A DNA stretch of 64,000 bases from Bacteroidota bacterium (GTDB lineage: Bacteria; Bacteroidota; Bacteroidia; Chitinophagales; Chitinophagaceae), in NCBI GenBank assembly GCA_023422835.1, contig JAFAGI010000020.1:124001-188000 (forward strand), in the 5' to 3' direction. The notes below the pieces were generated by a model. The model ran no database searches. It saw only the letters and a program-made list of their open reading frames with translations, and was not told where the DNA came from. The position numbers were made by a program, and so were the translations under genes. Below are positions 1 to 8,854 of the stretch, in pieces (the stretch's first letter is position 1; each line of letters starts with the position of its first letter).

Positions 1-2
1 CT

Positions 3-1412
3 GAAACAATCAAAAAAGAGAAATTATTAGAAGCAAAAGAAAAATTTGTACAACTTAAATCAGAGCACGACAGGGAAATAAACGACCGGAACCGCAAGAT
101 TGGAGACCTCGAAAACAGAGCAAAACAGAGAGAAAGCAACCTTGCTCAAAAAGAATCTAGCCTCGATAAGCAGTTGAAAGAAAATGAAACGATTAAAGAC
201 AACCTCAAAAAGCAAATTGAGATTGTAAACCAAAAACGTTCTGAACTGGAGAAGCACCAGGAAGAGCACATTAAGCGGTTGGAGAAAATCTCCAACATGT
301 CGCAGGAAGAGGCTAAGGCCCAGCTGATTGAAAGCCTTCAGCAGGAGGCCCGCACACAGGCGCTGGCGCTGCAACAGGAAATTGTGGAAGAGGCTAAGGT
401 GAAAGCCAACAAAGAAGCGCGTAAGATTATTATACAATCTATTCAACGTACGGCAGCAGAGCAGACCATAGAAAATACAGTTACGGTATTTAACCTGGAA
501 ACAGATGAGATCAAAGGACAGATCATCGGCCGCGAAGGCCGCAACATCCGTGCAATTGAGGCCGCTACCGGGGTAGACCTGATCGTAGACGACACGCCTG
601 AAGCCATTGTACTATCCTCCTTCGACCCCTTGAGAAGGGAGATCGCCCGCCTTTCACTGCAAAGACTGGTAGCAGACGGACGCATACACCCGGCAAGGAT
701 CGAAGAAGTGGTGGATAAAACCCGCAGGCAACTTGAAGAGCAGATCATGGAGATCGGCGAACGGACGGTGATAGAGCTGGGCATCCACGGATTGCACAAG
801 GAACTGGTAAGGATTGTGGGTAAAATGCGGTTCCGGTCGTCTTACGGCCAGAACCTGCTGATGCACAGCCGCGAAGTGGCTAATCTCTGCGCTATTATGG
901 CTTCTGAACTGGGGCTGAACCCCAAGCTGGCAAAGAGAGCCGGGCTGCTGCACGATATAGGCAAAGTTCCTGATGAAGAAACCGAGCTGAGCCATGCATT
1001 GCTTGGAGCTAAGCTGGCCGAAAAATACGGCGAAAACCCTGCAGTTGTGAATGCCATAGGTGCGCACCACGATGAAATGGAAATGCAATACGTGATATCC
1101 CCCATCATCCAGACCTGCGATGCCATCAGCGGCGCACGTCCAGGTGCAAGAAGAGAGATCATGCAGCAATACATACAGCGCATCAAAGACCTGGAAGCGC
1201 TGGCACAGGGCTACGGCGGCGTGGAAAAAGCTTATGCCATCCAGGCGGGCCGCGAATTACGGGTGATTGTTGAAGCCGACAAAGTTACTGACGGAGACAG
1301 CGACAAATTAAGCTTTGACATTGCCCAGAAAATACAGACCGAAATGACGTATCCCGGACAGATAAAAGTGACAGTGATCCGTGAAAAAAGAGCGGTGAAC
1401 GTAGCGCGATAA
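3..1412 (+). CDS. rny: Ribonuclease Y, 5' end outside window
   Basis: Endoribonuclease Y, which starts mRNA decay at the membrane. The reading frame is open from the first bases, so the N-terminal membrane anchor lies upstream of the window. The visible 469 residues begin in the charged coiled coil typical of the family. A KH domain follows with the RNA-binding loop [11 protein letters not shown] at about visible residue 178, and then an HD domain with the metal-binding HD pair in LLHDIGK and HHDE further on. Length and domain order fit RNase Y apart from the missing start. The next gene, rplS, has its own promoter, so the two are probably not one obligatory transcript. Identification is secure from the KH and HD signatures. 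Confidence 0.96.
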   Translation, partial: ETIKKEKLLEAKEKFVQLKSEHDREINDRNRKIGDLENRAKQRESNLAQKESSLDKQLKENETIKDNLKKQIEIVNQKRSELEKHQEEHIKRLEKISNMSQEEAKAQLIESLQQEARTQALALQQEIVEEAKVKANKEARKIIIQSIQRTAAEQTIENTVTVFNLETDEIKGQIIGREGRNIRAIEAATGVDLIVDDTPEAIVLSSFDPLRREIARLSLQRLVADGRIHPARIEEVVDKTRRQLEEQIMEIGERTVIELGIHGLHKELVRIVGKMRFRSSYGQNLLMHSREVANLCAIMASELGLNPKLAKRAGLLHDIGKVPDEETELSHALLGAKLAEKYGENPAVVNAIGAHHDEMEMQYVISPIIQTCDAISGARPGARREIMQQYIQRIKDLEALAQGYGGVEKAYAIQAGRELRVIVEADKVTDGDSDKLSFDIAQKIQTEMTYPGQIKVTVIREKRAVNVAR

Positions 1413-1443
1413 TCCTTGATAAAAGTTTTTTTAATGATTTTTT

Positions 1444-1473
1444 TTGATAATTTCATTTAAACAAGTACCTTTG
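1444..1473 (+). promoter_or_regulatory. Bacteroidota-type promoter of rplS
   Basis: TTG at 1444-1446 and TACCTTTG at 1466-1473 are separated by 19 bp. This matches the known Bacteroidota -33/-7 consensus (TTG, 17-23 bp, TAnnTTTG). It ends 19 bases before the rplS ATG. Confidence 0.8.
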
Positions 1474-1492
1474 CAATCCAAAATTTTGAGAT

Positions 1493-1849
1493 ATGAATTT
1501 AGCAGCTAAATATGTCCACGAACAGTTAACACCCGCCAAAGAATTGCCAAAATTCAAAGCAGGAGACAATGTTACTGTCAATTATAAAATTGTAGAAGGA
1601 GGAAAAGAGCGTATCCAGAGCTTCCGTGGCGATGTGATCAAAATCCAGGGACATGGCGCAACTTCTACCTTTACCGTTCGGAAAATATCTAATGGTATAG
1701 GCGTGGAAAGGGCATTTCCTTTCTCTTCTCCTAACGTAGATTCTGTACAATTGAACAAATCAGGTAAAGTACGCCGGGCTAAATTGTACTTTCTGCGCGA
1801 AAGAAGCGGTAAGAGTGCGAGAATTAAAGAAAAACGCTTCTCTCAATAA
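1493..1849 (+). CDS. rplS: 50S ribosomal protein L19
   Basis: Large-subunit ribosomal protein L19, at the 30S-50S interface. The 118-residue length is normal for the family. The central region ([21 protein letters not shown]) and the arginine/lysine-rich end with [16 protein letters not shown] are characteristic. The ATG at 1493 is the first in frame after a strong promoter. The gene stands alone between its own promoter and a hairpin terminator, so it appears to be a single-gene transcript here rather than part of the rpsP-rimM-trmD-rplS operon seen in many bacteria. Confidence 0.97.
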   Translation: MNLAAKYVHEQLTPAKELPKFKAGDNVTVNYKIVEGGKERIQSFRGDVIKIQGHGATSTFTVRKISNGIGVERAFPFSSPNVDSVQLNKSGKVRRAKLYFLRERSGKSARIKEKRFSQ

Positions 1850-1885
1850 GCTTACGCCAATTTTCATAGTTTTTAATAATATGTT

Positions 1886-1919
1886 ACGGGAAGGAATATT
1901 TATTTTCATCCCGTTTTTT
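1886..1919 (+). terminator. Rho-independent terminator after rplS
   Basis: ACGGGA (1886-1891) pairs with TCCCGT (1909-1914) around a 17-base loop and runs into six T. It lies 36 bases after the rplS stop codon. Confidence 0.6.
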
Positions 1920-1926
1920 ATTTGTT

Positions 1927-1956
1927 TTGATAAATGAGACAAAGTATTTACCTTTA
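1927..1956 (+). promoter_or_regulatory. Promoter of tatA
   Basis: TTG at 1927-1929, 19 bp spacing, then TACCTTTA at 1949-1956, which has one mismatch to the -7 consensus. It sits about 58 bases before the tatA start. Confidence 0.6.
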
Positions 1957-2013
1957 CCATGCATTTCTGTGCAACAAGCAGATTTATTTATAAACCAATT
2001 TAAATTTTAGATT

Positions 2014-2232
2014 ATGCCAAATATAGGTGGTATGGAGTGGGTCCTGATTATTCTTGCAATATTGATTCTTTTCGGCGGGCGTAAAATTCCTGAATTTATG
2101 CGTGGCCTAGGCCGCGGTATCCGTGAGTTCAACGATGCCAAGGACAATGTAAAAAATGAAATTGAAAGCGGGATACACGAAAAAGACAACAAAAAAACTA
2201 CAGTAACAACAACTACTACCGGCGAAGTGTAA
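2014..2232 (+). CDS. tatA: Sec-independent protein translocase TatA/TatE
   Basis: Pore-forming component of the twin-arginine translocase, which moves folded proteins across the inner membrane. The protein has 72 residues: a short periplasmic N-terminus, one membrane helix at about residues 8-21 (WVLIILAILILFGG), the hinge GGRKIPE, then an amphipathic helix with RGLGRGIREF and an acidic, Thr-rich tail. This is the standard TatA architecture. A promoter lies just upstream and a strong terminator just downstream. The partner tatC is in this window at 44455-45312 on the other strand, so the Tat genes are not clustered. No tatB-like gene is visible, as expected where TatA-type proteins serve both roles. 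Confidence 0.94.
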   Translation: MPNIGGMEWVLIILAILILFGGRKIPEFMRGLGRGIREFNDAKDNVKNEIESGIHEKDNKKTTVTTTTTGEV

Positions 2233-2277
2233 CCTGGTATCTAAGAGCGCACGCATGCTCAACCTCATTTATATTTA

Positions 2278-2320
2278 AACTTCATGGTAAGCTATACTGC
2301 TCCGGCCATGAAGTTTTTTT
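2278..2320 (+). terminator. Rho-independent terminator after tatA
   Basis: AACTTCATGG (2278-2287) and CCATGAAGTT (2306-2315) form a perfect 10-bp stem with an 18-base loop, followed by T7. It overlaps the earliest possible TTG start of the following gene, which argues against that start. Confidence 0.85.
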
Positions 2321-2408
2321 GGCTGATACTCCCTGCTGCAAACGCTTAAACCTCCTTGAAAGCATTTCGTCTAAACAAAGCTGTTTTTTACTAAATTGCT
2401 ATGCCCTT

Positions 2409-3434
2409 TTGAACGCAAAAAAGACCATATTATTTTTATCCTTGCTTGTCTGCGGTTTCTGCTCCTTTGCAGGCCCCGGCGATGAACTGAATCTTCCTAA
2501 GAAAGACAAGAAAGAAACACCAAGGGGTAAAGAGGGCTTTGTATCGCTTCTGCCTGAAACTGGTATGGAAAACTCCATGCGCAACAAAGGCATGGCCATG
2601 AATGTGCATGACGCCGATGTAAGCGCCCACCTGAAAGACTATACCAAACAATACCTCGCCCGCAGGGGTAAATGGTATAACACCATCAAAAATACGCCGC
2701 GCTACCAGAACATTTTCGACCTGTACGACAGGATCCTGGGGAAATACGGCATTCCCAAAGAAATAAAATATTTATCCGTTATTGAGAGCGACCTTCAGTC
2801 CAATGCAGTGTCTGTTGCCGGCGCTACCGGTCCCTGGCAGATCATGTATGATGAGGCACGCAGTTATAACCTTATTCGCGGCGGCCGCGACCTCAGAACA
2901 GATTACGAGGCCAGCACACATGCTGCCGCCAAACTTATCCGTACGCTTTATAAGCGTTATGGCGACTGGTTACTGGTGCTCAGCGCCTACAACGCCGGCA
3001 TGGGCAGGGTGGACAAATCTATCCGGCAGGCTGGTTCTAAAGACTTCTGGCAGGTGCAACGATTTTTGCCCAATGAAACACGCCACCATGTACGCCGTTT
3101 CATTGCCACACACTATTTTTTCGAAGGCAGCGGGGGCATCACCACAGTATCTGCATCCGATGCCCAAAAACTAAAAAGCATAGCCGACAGAAAGACTGGA
3201 AAGCTGCCTGCCGGCATGAGCGTCCTGCGCATTAAAGGTATTTACCACGGAGGCACTGTGGCCCGTTTCCTGGACATGGACGAAAAGACCTTTAACCAGC
3301 ACAATCCCGACTTTAACAACATACTCGGTAGCGGCTCGGAATACGATATGCGTATACCCACCGAAAAAGTCAGGCTGTTTACAGAAAACCGTGAAACCAT
3401 TCTACAGCAGGGAATTGATGAATTGCTGAAGTAA
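2409..3434 (+). CDS. Secreted lytic transglycosylase (MltD/SLT type)
   Basis: Murein lytic transglycosylase acting in the periplasm. An SLT domain contains the catalytic-Glu motif YLSVIESDLQ, then the conserved GATGPWQIM, LSAYNAGMGRV and a C-terminal LysM-like stretch (RIKGIYHGGTVARFLDM...) that would bind peptidoglycan. There is no ATG before the export signal. The frame opens from a TTG at 2319, inside the tatA terminator, but a TTG at 2409 gives the compact signal peptide MNAKKTILFLSLLVCGFCSFA, so I chose 2409. The product is about 341 residues, 371 if the upstream TTG is used. Family assignment is firm; the start codon is not. Confidence 0.88.
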   Translation: MNAKKTILFLSLLVCGFCSFAGPGDELNLPKKDKKETPRGKEGFVSLLPETGMENSMRNKGMAMNVHDADVSAHLKDYTKQYLARRGKWYNTIKNTPRYQNIFDLYDRILGKYGIPKEIKYLSVIESDLQSNAVSVAGATGPWQIMYDEARSYNLIRGGRDLRTDYEASTHAAAKLIRTLYKRYGDWLLVLSAYNAGMGRVDKSIRQAGSKDFWQVQRFLPNETRHHVRRFIATHYFFEGSGGITTVSASDAQKLKSIADRKTGKLPAGMSVLRIKGIYHGGTVARFLDMDEKTFNQHNPDFNNILGSGSEYDMRIPTEKVRLFTENRETILQQGIDELLK

Positions 3435-4062
3435 GCATGATACGCTTCATATAATTTGACAATTTTAGCTGGAATGCAAAAGATAGCAAGTATGAACTTA
3501 CTAAAGTTTCTGAAAAAAAATATTAAATATTACTTCCGATTGAAAAATTGCAGGGCACACGAAACTTTAGTTTTATGATAAATGATAACTATTTAATTCT
3601 TCCCGGTTTTTATGGATGAAAATGTGGAGCATCGCCAAATTACAAATACTTCAAAATCGAATAACATCTTTTACACAAAATAGCGCTGTTTAAACCTCAC
3701 CGATCAAATCATTCACAATTCATATTGGCGCATTACTATCATCAAGTACGTTATTGTCAACTGGAAATGAGAATTTGTGATCATGTAATCTATTATTTTA
3801 ACGGTAGATGTTACATACCGCTACAATGTTGGAAATATGCACATCATTTTTAAAGAAGCTTCAAGGGAAGGGCTTATCGCCAGGATATACGCAATTAACG
3901 GACACAGCAAAGCCGTATGTTAAGATTGAATGTAGCCCAAATGTTGCAACATAAGGTTTAAACGGAATCAATGGATGCCAGGTATACAAGCCCATACTTA
4001 TTACCAGTCGTTCTTCGGGAAATTATTTGCAGAAATACCTTGAATAGAATCCTAAAAAAAGA
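3435..4062. other. Gene-poor intergenic region of about 630 bp
   Basis: AT-rich sequence without a convincing gene. It holds a perfect 11-bp inverted repeat (ACTAAAGTTTC 3500-3510 and GAAACTTTAGT 3561-3571), a 28-codon ATG frame at 3837-3923 with no recognisable product, and a small palindrome ATGTTGCAACAT near 3939-3950. It separates two convergent genes, so one might expect terminators, but no clear hairpin with a T-run is present. Confidence 0.5.
3500..3571. repeat. Inverted repeat ACTAAAGTTTC/GAAACTTTAGT
   Basis: Perfect 11-bp arms separated by 50 bases, 65 bases after the transglycosylase stop codon and followed by TTTTAT. It could be a long-loop terminator or a remnant of a small element. 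Confidence 0.5.
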
Positions 4063-5445
4063 CTACTTCCTTTTTGGCAAACTCAGGATCCAACTGCTCA
4101 TGATATCCAATGCAGCAGGCGAAAAAGTTTCTTCAATTGCGCTGTACTCCGTATGAAGCCCTGTGCCGGCGGTTTGAAATAAATGATTGAGGCCCGGCAG
4201 TTCTATGACTTTAAAGTTTTTGTTGCCCGCTTTTTTCAATGCAGCTTCAATAACAGGTAGGTTTTGTTGTGCATCTACCTGCACATCTTTACTGCCGTTG
4301 ATAGCAAGCACCGGAATGGTGATCTGTTCCAGCCTTGCTTTAGGTTTGTAAGCAATAAAGTACCTATACCATGCACTCCCACCCATCTTATCTATCTCAT
4401 CTTTCAAAAAACTTTTTTCCTGATCCGGCATGGAGAAGTTGAGTTTCTGCAATAAAGCTTCAAAATATTTATCGCGCGCTTCACGCGAATTACCACCGTA
4501 CAAAATTGTATGGTTAAGCACTGTGTTCATGGCTATGGCATTTTGCACCAGAGAGTCAGACAGGCCAGAAGCCGTTGCTATGCGTGCATTCTGGGTTTTT
4601 AAAACTTCCAGCATATCCTCTGCGGGAGCAGCCATCAATATCATAAATTTTACGTGTTTGTTCTTAGCAACTACCATCGGCGCTACGATGCCTCCTTCGC
4701 TGTGTCCTGCCAAGCCGATATTTTGAAAACCTTTGTTGTGAAGGAAGTTAACCGCTTCGTTAATATCGCCGGCAAAATTTTCACTGGTTATTGTTTGCCA
4801 GTTACGCCCGAGGGTAGACTTACCTGCTCCCCTGTCATCAAGGCGCAATACGGCTATCCCTTTCCTGGCAAAGTTGTCTGCAATCACCAAAAAAGGTTTG
4901 TGCCCCATCATTTCCCCATCCCGGTTCGTAGTGCCGGAACCGGATATGAGGATCACTACCGGAAAGTTTTTATTGTTCCCCGGCGTGGTGAGCGTGCCTG
5001 CCAGCGTTACACTGTCTGTATGGTTTTGTATGATCATTTCTTCTGCGTGGTAATTGTACGGAGGCTTTGGTTCCTGTGGGCGGTTATGGCTGCTTTTGTT
5101 CTCTGTCTGCTTTAGTACCAACGGAAACTTTAAGCCGCCCTGCGTAAATATGCCGTCAATACTGTCTCCCAGCAGTTTACCTTTATAGTTTGCCATAATT
5201 TGAGGCAGTTGCAGGCTCAATTCATTTTGCTCAAAAAATGTATGGGCTACCGGTATATTTTCGGCTCCCTGGGAGGGGCTGTCCATAACGCTGCTGAGGC
5301 TGTCGCCGGTTTGATTAATGTGAAATACCAAAGGTATTTCAGTACCCTGTAGACGAATGTTGCCATACCACGAACCGGTTAAGTTTTGCGAGAACAACAG
5401 CTGGCAATTAACCAATAAAATAATCAGCAAAAATCTGAAATGCAT
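4063..5445 (-). CDS. Secreted alpha/beta hydrolase (serine esterase)
   Basis: A 460-residue exported hydrolase. The signal peptide is MHFRFLLIILLVNCQLLFSQ. The first ~120 residues form a beta-rich domain (LTGSWYGNIRLQGTEIPLVFHI...) often found before this hydrolase type. The alpha/beta-hydrolase fold follows with GSGTTNRDG (oxyanion region), the nucleophile elbow GHSEGG, Asp in NGSKDVQVD and His in LPGLNHLF. Substrate is unknown; the family includes esterases and peptidases. It is the last gene of a three-gene minus-strand unit, starting 10 bases after the Yip1-like gene stops. Confidence 0.88.
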   Translation of the reverse strand: MHFRFLLIILLVNCQLLFSQNLTGSWYGNIRLQGTEIPLVFHINQTGDSLSSVMDSPSQGAENIPVAHTFFEQNELSLQLPQIMANYKGKLLGDSIDGIFTQGGLKFPLVLKQTENKSSHNRPQEPKPPYNYHAEEMIIQNHTDSVTLAGTLTTPGNNKNFPVVILISGSGTTNRDGEMMGHKPFLVIADNFARKGIAVLRLDDRGAGKSTLGRNWQTITSENFAGDINEAVNFLHNKGFQNIGLAGHSEGGIVAPMVVAKNKHVKFMILMAAPAEDMLEVLKTQNARIATASGLSDSLVQNAIAMNTVLNHTILYGGNSREARDKYFEALLQKLNFSMPDQEKSFLKDEIDKMGGSAWYRYFIAYKPKARLEQITIPVLAINGSKDVQVDAQQNLPVIEAALKKAGNKNFKVIELPGLNHLFQTAGTGLHTEYSAIEETFSPAALDIMSSWILSLPKRK

Positions 5446-5455
5446 ATTAATGATT

Positions 5456-6007
5456 TTAAAAGTTTACATAAGGAAGTATAAACCTGGATGCTATGTCTGC
5501 TAACACAACAGCTATAGCAAACCAGACATAGTGCAACGGCTTTTTAGCATTGGCTGCAACTTTGAAGCCCTGCACCAGTATTACAATTGAGGCCAGCACC
5601 AGCAAAAGACTGGTGAAAGAAAAGATAAACATGGAAGCATCGGGTTGCGGCAACTTGCCGGAAGCAATTGTTGCAACCTGCTCTGAAAGGCTGCCGTTGA
5701 GGTTGTATAACGCAAGCAAAAACAAAGGTATACGCGAGATCATGGCTGTGTTCAATACATCTACCAACCTGGTTTTATTATTGAATATTTTCGCAGCCAG
5801 AAAAAGGAATAAAAACAGCAGCAGGATGATCACCATAGTTTCGGCCAACAATGCTGCAAAACTTTTGTTCAATACCGTCATATGTAATACGGCATCAAAA
5901 GAGCATTGCGTGAAACTCAATATCCATGCGCCTGCAAGCATACAAACTACTCCTGTTGTCAATAATTGCTTTTCTGAAAACCTGCTAAATAAATTTAAAG
6001 TCCTCAT
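5456..6007 (-). CDS. Yip1-like integral membrane protein
   Basis: A 183-residue protein with about five predicted membrane segments (for example LLTTGVVCMLAGAWILSF, ALLAETMVIILLLFLFLFLA, FIFSFTSLLLVLASIVILV, YVWFAIAVVLADIAS). The spacing and the SRIPLFLLALYNL loop resemble Yip1-domain proteins of Bacteroidota, but I recognise this by overall pattern only. It lies between a DUF2089-type regulator (15-bp gap) and an alpha/beta hydrolase (10-bp gap), so the three are almost certainly co-transcribed. Function unknown. Confidence 0.8.
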   Translation of the reverse strand: MRTLNLFSRFSEKQLLTTGVVCMLAGAWILSFTQCSFDAVLHMTVLNKSFAALLAETMVIILLLFLFLFLAAKIFNNKTRLVDVLNTAMISRIPLFLLALYNLNGSLSEQVATIASGKLPQPDASMFIFSFTSLLLVLASIVILVQGFKVAANAKKPLHYVWFAIAVVLADIASRFILPYVNF

Positions 6008-6022
6008 TTTTTATTTTTTTGT

Positions 6023-6319
6023 TTAATCTGAATGTTTCAATTTTTCTATGATGTCGTCCAGCCTATTGCGTACAGTCGGGTAGCTAACACCCATATGCTG
6101 TGCCATTTGTTTCAGGCTGCCGCTTGATAGAAAAAACTGCATCACAAAATCCTGTTCTTCCTGTGTAAGCTGCAAAAAAACCGGTATATCGTAATTGCCG
6201 CTAATACCCGTGCTGCAATGGTTACAGGTAAGCGCGCTTACTGTAAGCGCATGCCTGCAACTCGGGCAGATAACAGGTAATTTAGGTTGTGAAATTTCCG
6301 CTGACTTCATTTTATTCAT
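6023..6319 (-). CDS. DUF2089-type zinc-ribbon/HTH regulator
   Basis: A 98-residue protein. The N-terminal zinc ribbon has two CxxC pairs (CPSCRHALTVSALTCNHC). It is followed by a helix-turn-helix segment (LSSGSLKQMAQHMGVSYPTVRNRLDDIIEKL) that looks like a sigma-factor region 4 or LuxR-type recognition helix. This arrangement matches the DUF2089 family. It heads a three-gene unit with a membrane protein and a secreted hydrolase, so it probably controls that unit. A possible -7 box (TAACTTTG on the minus strand, 6331-6338) lies 12 bases upstream of the start. Confidence 0.87.
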   Translation of the reverse strand: MNKMKSAEISQPKLPVICPSCRHALTVSALTCNHCSTGISGNYDIPVFLQLTQEEQDFVMQFFLSSGSLKQMAQHMGVSYPTVRNRLDDIIEKLKHSD

Positions 6320-6330
6320 TTATACTTAAA

Positions 6331-6338
6331 CAAAGTTA
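6331..6338 (-). promoter_or_regulatory. Possible -7 element of the DUF2089 operon
   Basis: On the minus strand it reads TAACTTTG, a full match to TAnnTTTG. No TTG at the right distance was seen, so the call rests on the -7 box and its position. Confidence 0.4.
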
Positions 6339-6382
6339 AGTAAATTATCAATATTATTTAATTAAGGTTAATAAAATATACT

Positions 6383-6416
6383 AAAAAACCGCTCATACGT
6401 CTATGAACGGTTTTTT
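6383..6416 (-). terminator. Terminator after the GH2 gene
   Basis: AAAAAACCG-C-TCAT and ATGA-A-CGGTTTTTT form a hairpin with one mismatch. Runs of A and T on both sides make it potentially bidirectional. It lies just past the stop codon of the minus-strand GH2 gene. Confidence 0.65.
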
Positions 6417-6440
6417 ATACCTATCTATAGTTATGCAACA

Positions 6441-8852
6441 TTATTTTACATGAATGGCTACGGTTGACGGTTGCAATCCTTCAGAAGACACCTGCAAACT
6501 GATTTTTCCTTTTTGGCCAGAAGCCTGTATTATTGCCAGGCCCAGGCCATTGTAAGCCTTCCGGTAAGAGGTGTTGCTGTAAGGCTCCAGGTCAGCCTGG
6601 TAGCCGTTGTCCAAAGCCTTTATTTTTCCTGTGCCCTGCACGCGGTATCGCAGGGTGTTATTTGCATCAGGCACCAGGTTGCCGTCTTTATCCACAACGG
6701 AGATTTTCACAAAGGCCAGGTCTTCGTGATCCGCGTTGATGGTATTTCTGTCCACCACTGCTACCAGCCTGTAAGCTTTGCCGGCTGTGCGCTTCACTGT
6801 TTGCATCACTACGTTGCCATTTTTCCGGGATACTGCTTTCAGCTCACCGGGTTCAAACTTCAAGCCATTGAAGCGAACAAACAGATCTTCTGCCTGCTTT
6901 GATTTTTTGCCAATGGATTGATTATTTAAGAAAAGCTCTACCTCATCTGCATTATTGAAATATACATGCACATCAATTACCTGCCCGGGCATCCAGTTCC
7001 AATGCGGCAGCACATGCAACACATTTTCTTTGGTAAAAATACTTTTGTACAAATAATACGAATCTTTTGGAAAGCCCGCAATATCTACAATACCGAAATA
7101 AGAGCTGCGTGCAGGGAAAGGATAAGGTGTAGGCTCGCCCAAGTAATCAAAACCCGTCCACAAATACATGCCGCTGAGATATGGATATTTCAAGAACAAT
7201 TTTAAAGCTTCTTCATTGGTAGATGCCCAGGGCGCTGAAGCATTTTCATAAGCTGACATCGTATAATCAGGATTCCCGGTTTTGGTTATGTCTTTAATGC
7301 CTGCCCATCTCCTGATGCTGTCGGAAGGCATATCGTAATGGCCGCGTGTAGCCAGTGCAGAAGTATTTTCTGCGAGGATATATGGCTTATTGCCGGGGAA
7401 CAAATTTTTTCCCAGGTCTTCCCATTGTTTGTGGTGGTAGTTGATGCCTAAAATGTCAAGCGCGCCGGAAAGGTAAAGATTGTTATCGTTTTGAGTGTAA
7501 TTCATACCGGCAGTCACAGGCCTGTAGTCCAGGCGTTTTACAATGTTTACAAGTGCACTTGTAATATTCCTGCCCACAGTATCTTTGCCGCCTTGCTGTT
7601 CGGGTATTTCATTGCCCACGCTCCACATAAATACGGAAGGATGATTGCGGTCGCGCAGAATATGATCGGTTAAATCTTTTTCATGCCATTCTTTAAAATA
7701 TAAACTATAGTTGTAAGGTGTATTTTCTTTATCCCGGCTCCAGACATCAAAGGTTTCGTTCATTACAATAAAACCCATTTTATCGCAGAGATCCAGCAGT
7801 TCGGGAGCCGGCGGGTTGTGCGATGTGCGGATGCCGTTCAGGCCCATGCCTTTGAGTATCTGCAACTGGCGCTCCATAGCCCTTAAGTTTATAGCTGCGC
7901 CTAATGCGCCCAGATCATGATGCATACAGGCGCCGATAATTTTCACGGGTTTATCATTGAGGAAAAATCCTTTTTGCTGATCAAAATAAAAATGGCGTAC
8001 ACCAAAACTGGTCGTATACCTGTGTTGCTCCCTTCCATTCACCAGCACACGGCTCACTGCTGTGTACAGGTTGGGAGTTTCCACGCTCCAAAGATCAGGA
8101 TTTGCAAGGGTTACCTGTTGCAATACTGCCTGTTCTCCGTTGTTTACAGCAAGAGCCTGCACCAGGGTTTTAATGGCTTTGCCATTCTTATCGTAAATAG
8201 TGGTTTGCAGCTCTGTCTGTTGATTGTTTGCATCAACGATCTTTGTTTCTATGTTCACCAAAGCACTGTGTGTGCTCACTTGGGGCGTAGAGATGTACGT
8301 ACCCCAGTTTTTCACAAAAGTATTGCCTCTCCTATCAAGCCATACATTTCGGTAAATGCCGCTGCCGCTGTACCAGCGCGAGTTTGGCTGCTTGTTTTCT
8401 GCCCGTACAAGCAGGGTATTTTTCTGTCCGTTGAATTTCAGATGAGGAGTAAGCTCGTATTCAAAAGAGATATAACCGAAGGGCCTGGTACCTAATTTAT
8501 GGCCGTTGATCCACACCGTGCTGTTCATATACACACCATCAAAAACAATAAAGATGCGTTTGTTTTTATCTGCATTGTTCAGTATAAATTCTTTCTGATA
8601 CATACCCAATCCTCCGCGCAATGCCGCACCACGATTGCCGCTTGGGCTATTGCCGTCAAAGGGCTGCTCTATGCTCCAGTCGTGCGGAAGAGCAACCGGA
8701 CGCCATGGTTTCGCTTCCAGAGCTTTTTCATTGAGGCTGTTGGCTGTATCTACTTTAAAGAGCCAGCCATCATTAAACTTCGATTTCTGTGCAAAACTGT
8801 TTGTTGCACACACAAGAAGGATAAGCGCTAAATAAAATCTGGACATCATCAA
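6441..8852 (-). CDS. Secreted glycoside hydrolase family 2 (beta-galactosidase type)
   Basis: An 803-residue exported GH2 enzyme with signal peptide MSRFYLALILLVCATNSFAQ. The N-terminal sugar-binding domain (WRPVALPHDWSIEQPFDG...) and the immunoglobulin-like domain precede the TIM barrel. The barrel carries RTSHNPPAPELLDLCD and the acid/base Glu in MWSVGNEIPEQ near residue 414. The nucleophile Glu is probably in YILAENTSALATRG near residue 495. The C-terminal part (DVHVYFNNADEVELFLNNQSIG) fits DUF4982, common in Bacteroidota polysaccharide-degrading GH2 enzymes. Beta-galactosidase is the likely activity but beta-glucuronidase or similar cannot be excluded. No SusC/SusD pair lies nearby. Confidence 0.93.
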   Translation of the reverse strand: MMMSRFYLALILLVCATNSFAQKSKFNDGWLFKVDTANSLNEKALEAKPWRPVALPHDWSIEQPFDGNSPSGNRGAALRGGLGMYQKEFILNNADKNKRIFIVFDGVYMNSTVWINGHKLGTRPFGYISFEYELTPHLKFNGQKNTLLVRAENKQPNSRWYSGSGIYRNVWLDRRGNTFVKNWGTYISTPQVSTHSALVNIETKIVDANNQQTELQTTIYDKNGKAIKTLVQALAVNNGEQAVLQQVTLANPDLWSVETPNLYTAVSRVLVNGREQHRYTTSFGVRHFYFDQQKGFFLNDKPVKIIGACMHHDLGALGAAINLRAMERQLQILKGMGLNGIRTSHNPPAPELLDLCDKMGFIVMNETFDVWSRDKENTPYNYSLYFKEWHEKDLTDHILRDRNHPSVFMWSVGNEIPEQQGGKDTVGRNITSALVNIVKRLDYRPVTAGMNYTQNDNNLYLSGALDILGINYHHKQWEDLGKNLFPGNKPYILAENTSALATRGHYDMPSDSIRRWAGIKDITKTGNPDYTMSAYENASAPWASTNEEALKLFLKYPYLSGMYLWTGFDYLGEPTPYPFPARSSYFGIVDIAGFPKDSYYLYKSIFTKENVLHVLPHWNWMPGQVIDVHVYFNNADEVELFLNNQSIGKKSKQAEDLFVRFNGLKFEPGELKAVSRKNGNVVMQTVKRTAGKAYRLVAVVDRNTINADHEDLAFVKISVVDKDGNLVPDANNTLRYRVQGTGKIKALDNGYQADLEPYSNTSYRKAYNGLGLAIIQASGQKGKISLQVSSEGLQPSTVAIHVK

Positions 8853-8854
8853 AA

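Noticed and set aside
60..446. Long open frame of 128 codons on the minus strand at the window start
   Set aside because: It is the exact antisense of the rny coiled-coil region; its Phe/Leu-rich translation is the mirror of Lys/Glu-rich codons. rny is certain on the plus strand.
3837..3923. 28-codon frame MHIIFKEASREGL... in the gene-poor gap
   Set aside because: Too short, no promoter or homology I can name. Mentioned only as content of the gap.
3971..4156. 61-codon plus-strand frame near 4 kb
   Set aside because: It overlaps the end of the minus-strand alpha/beta hydrolase and has no signal of being expressed.
7917..8495. A 192-codon plus-strand frame
   Set aside because: Antisense shadow of the GH2 gene; composition is unlike a real protein and no motif is visible.
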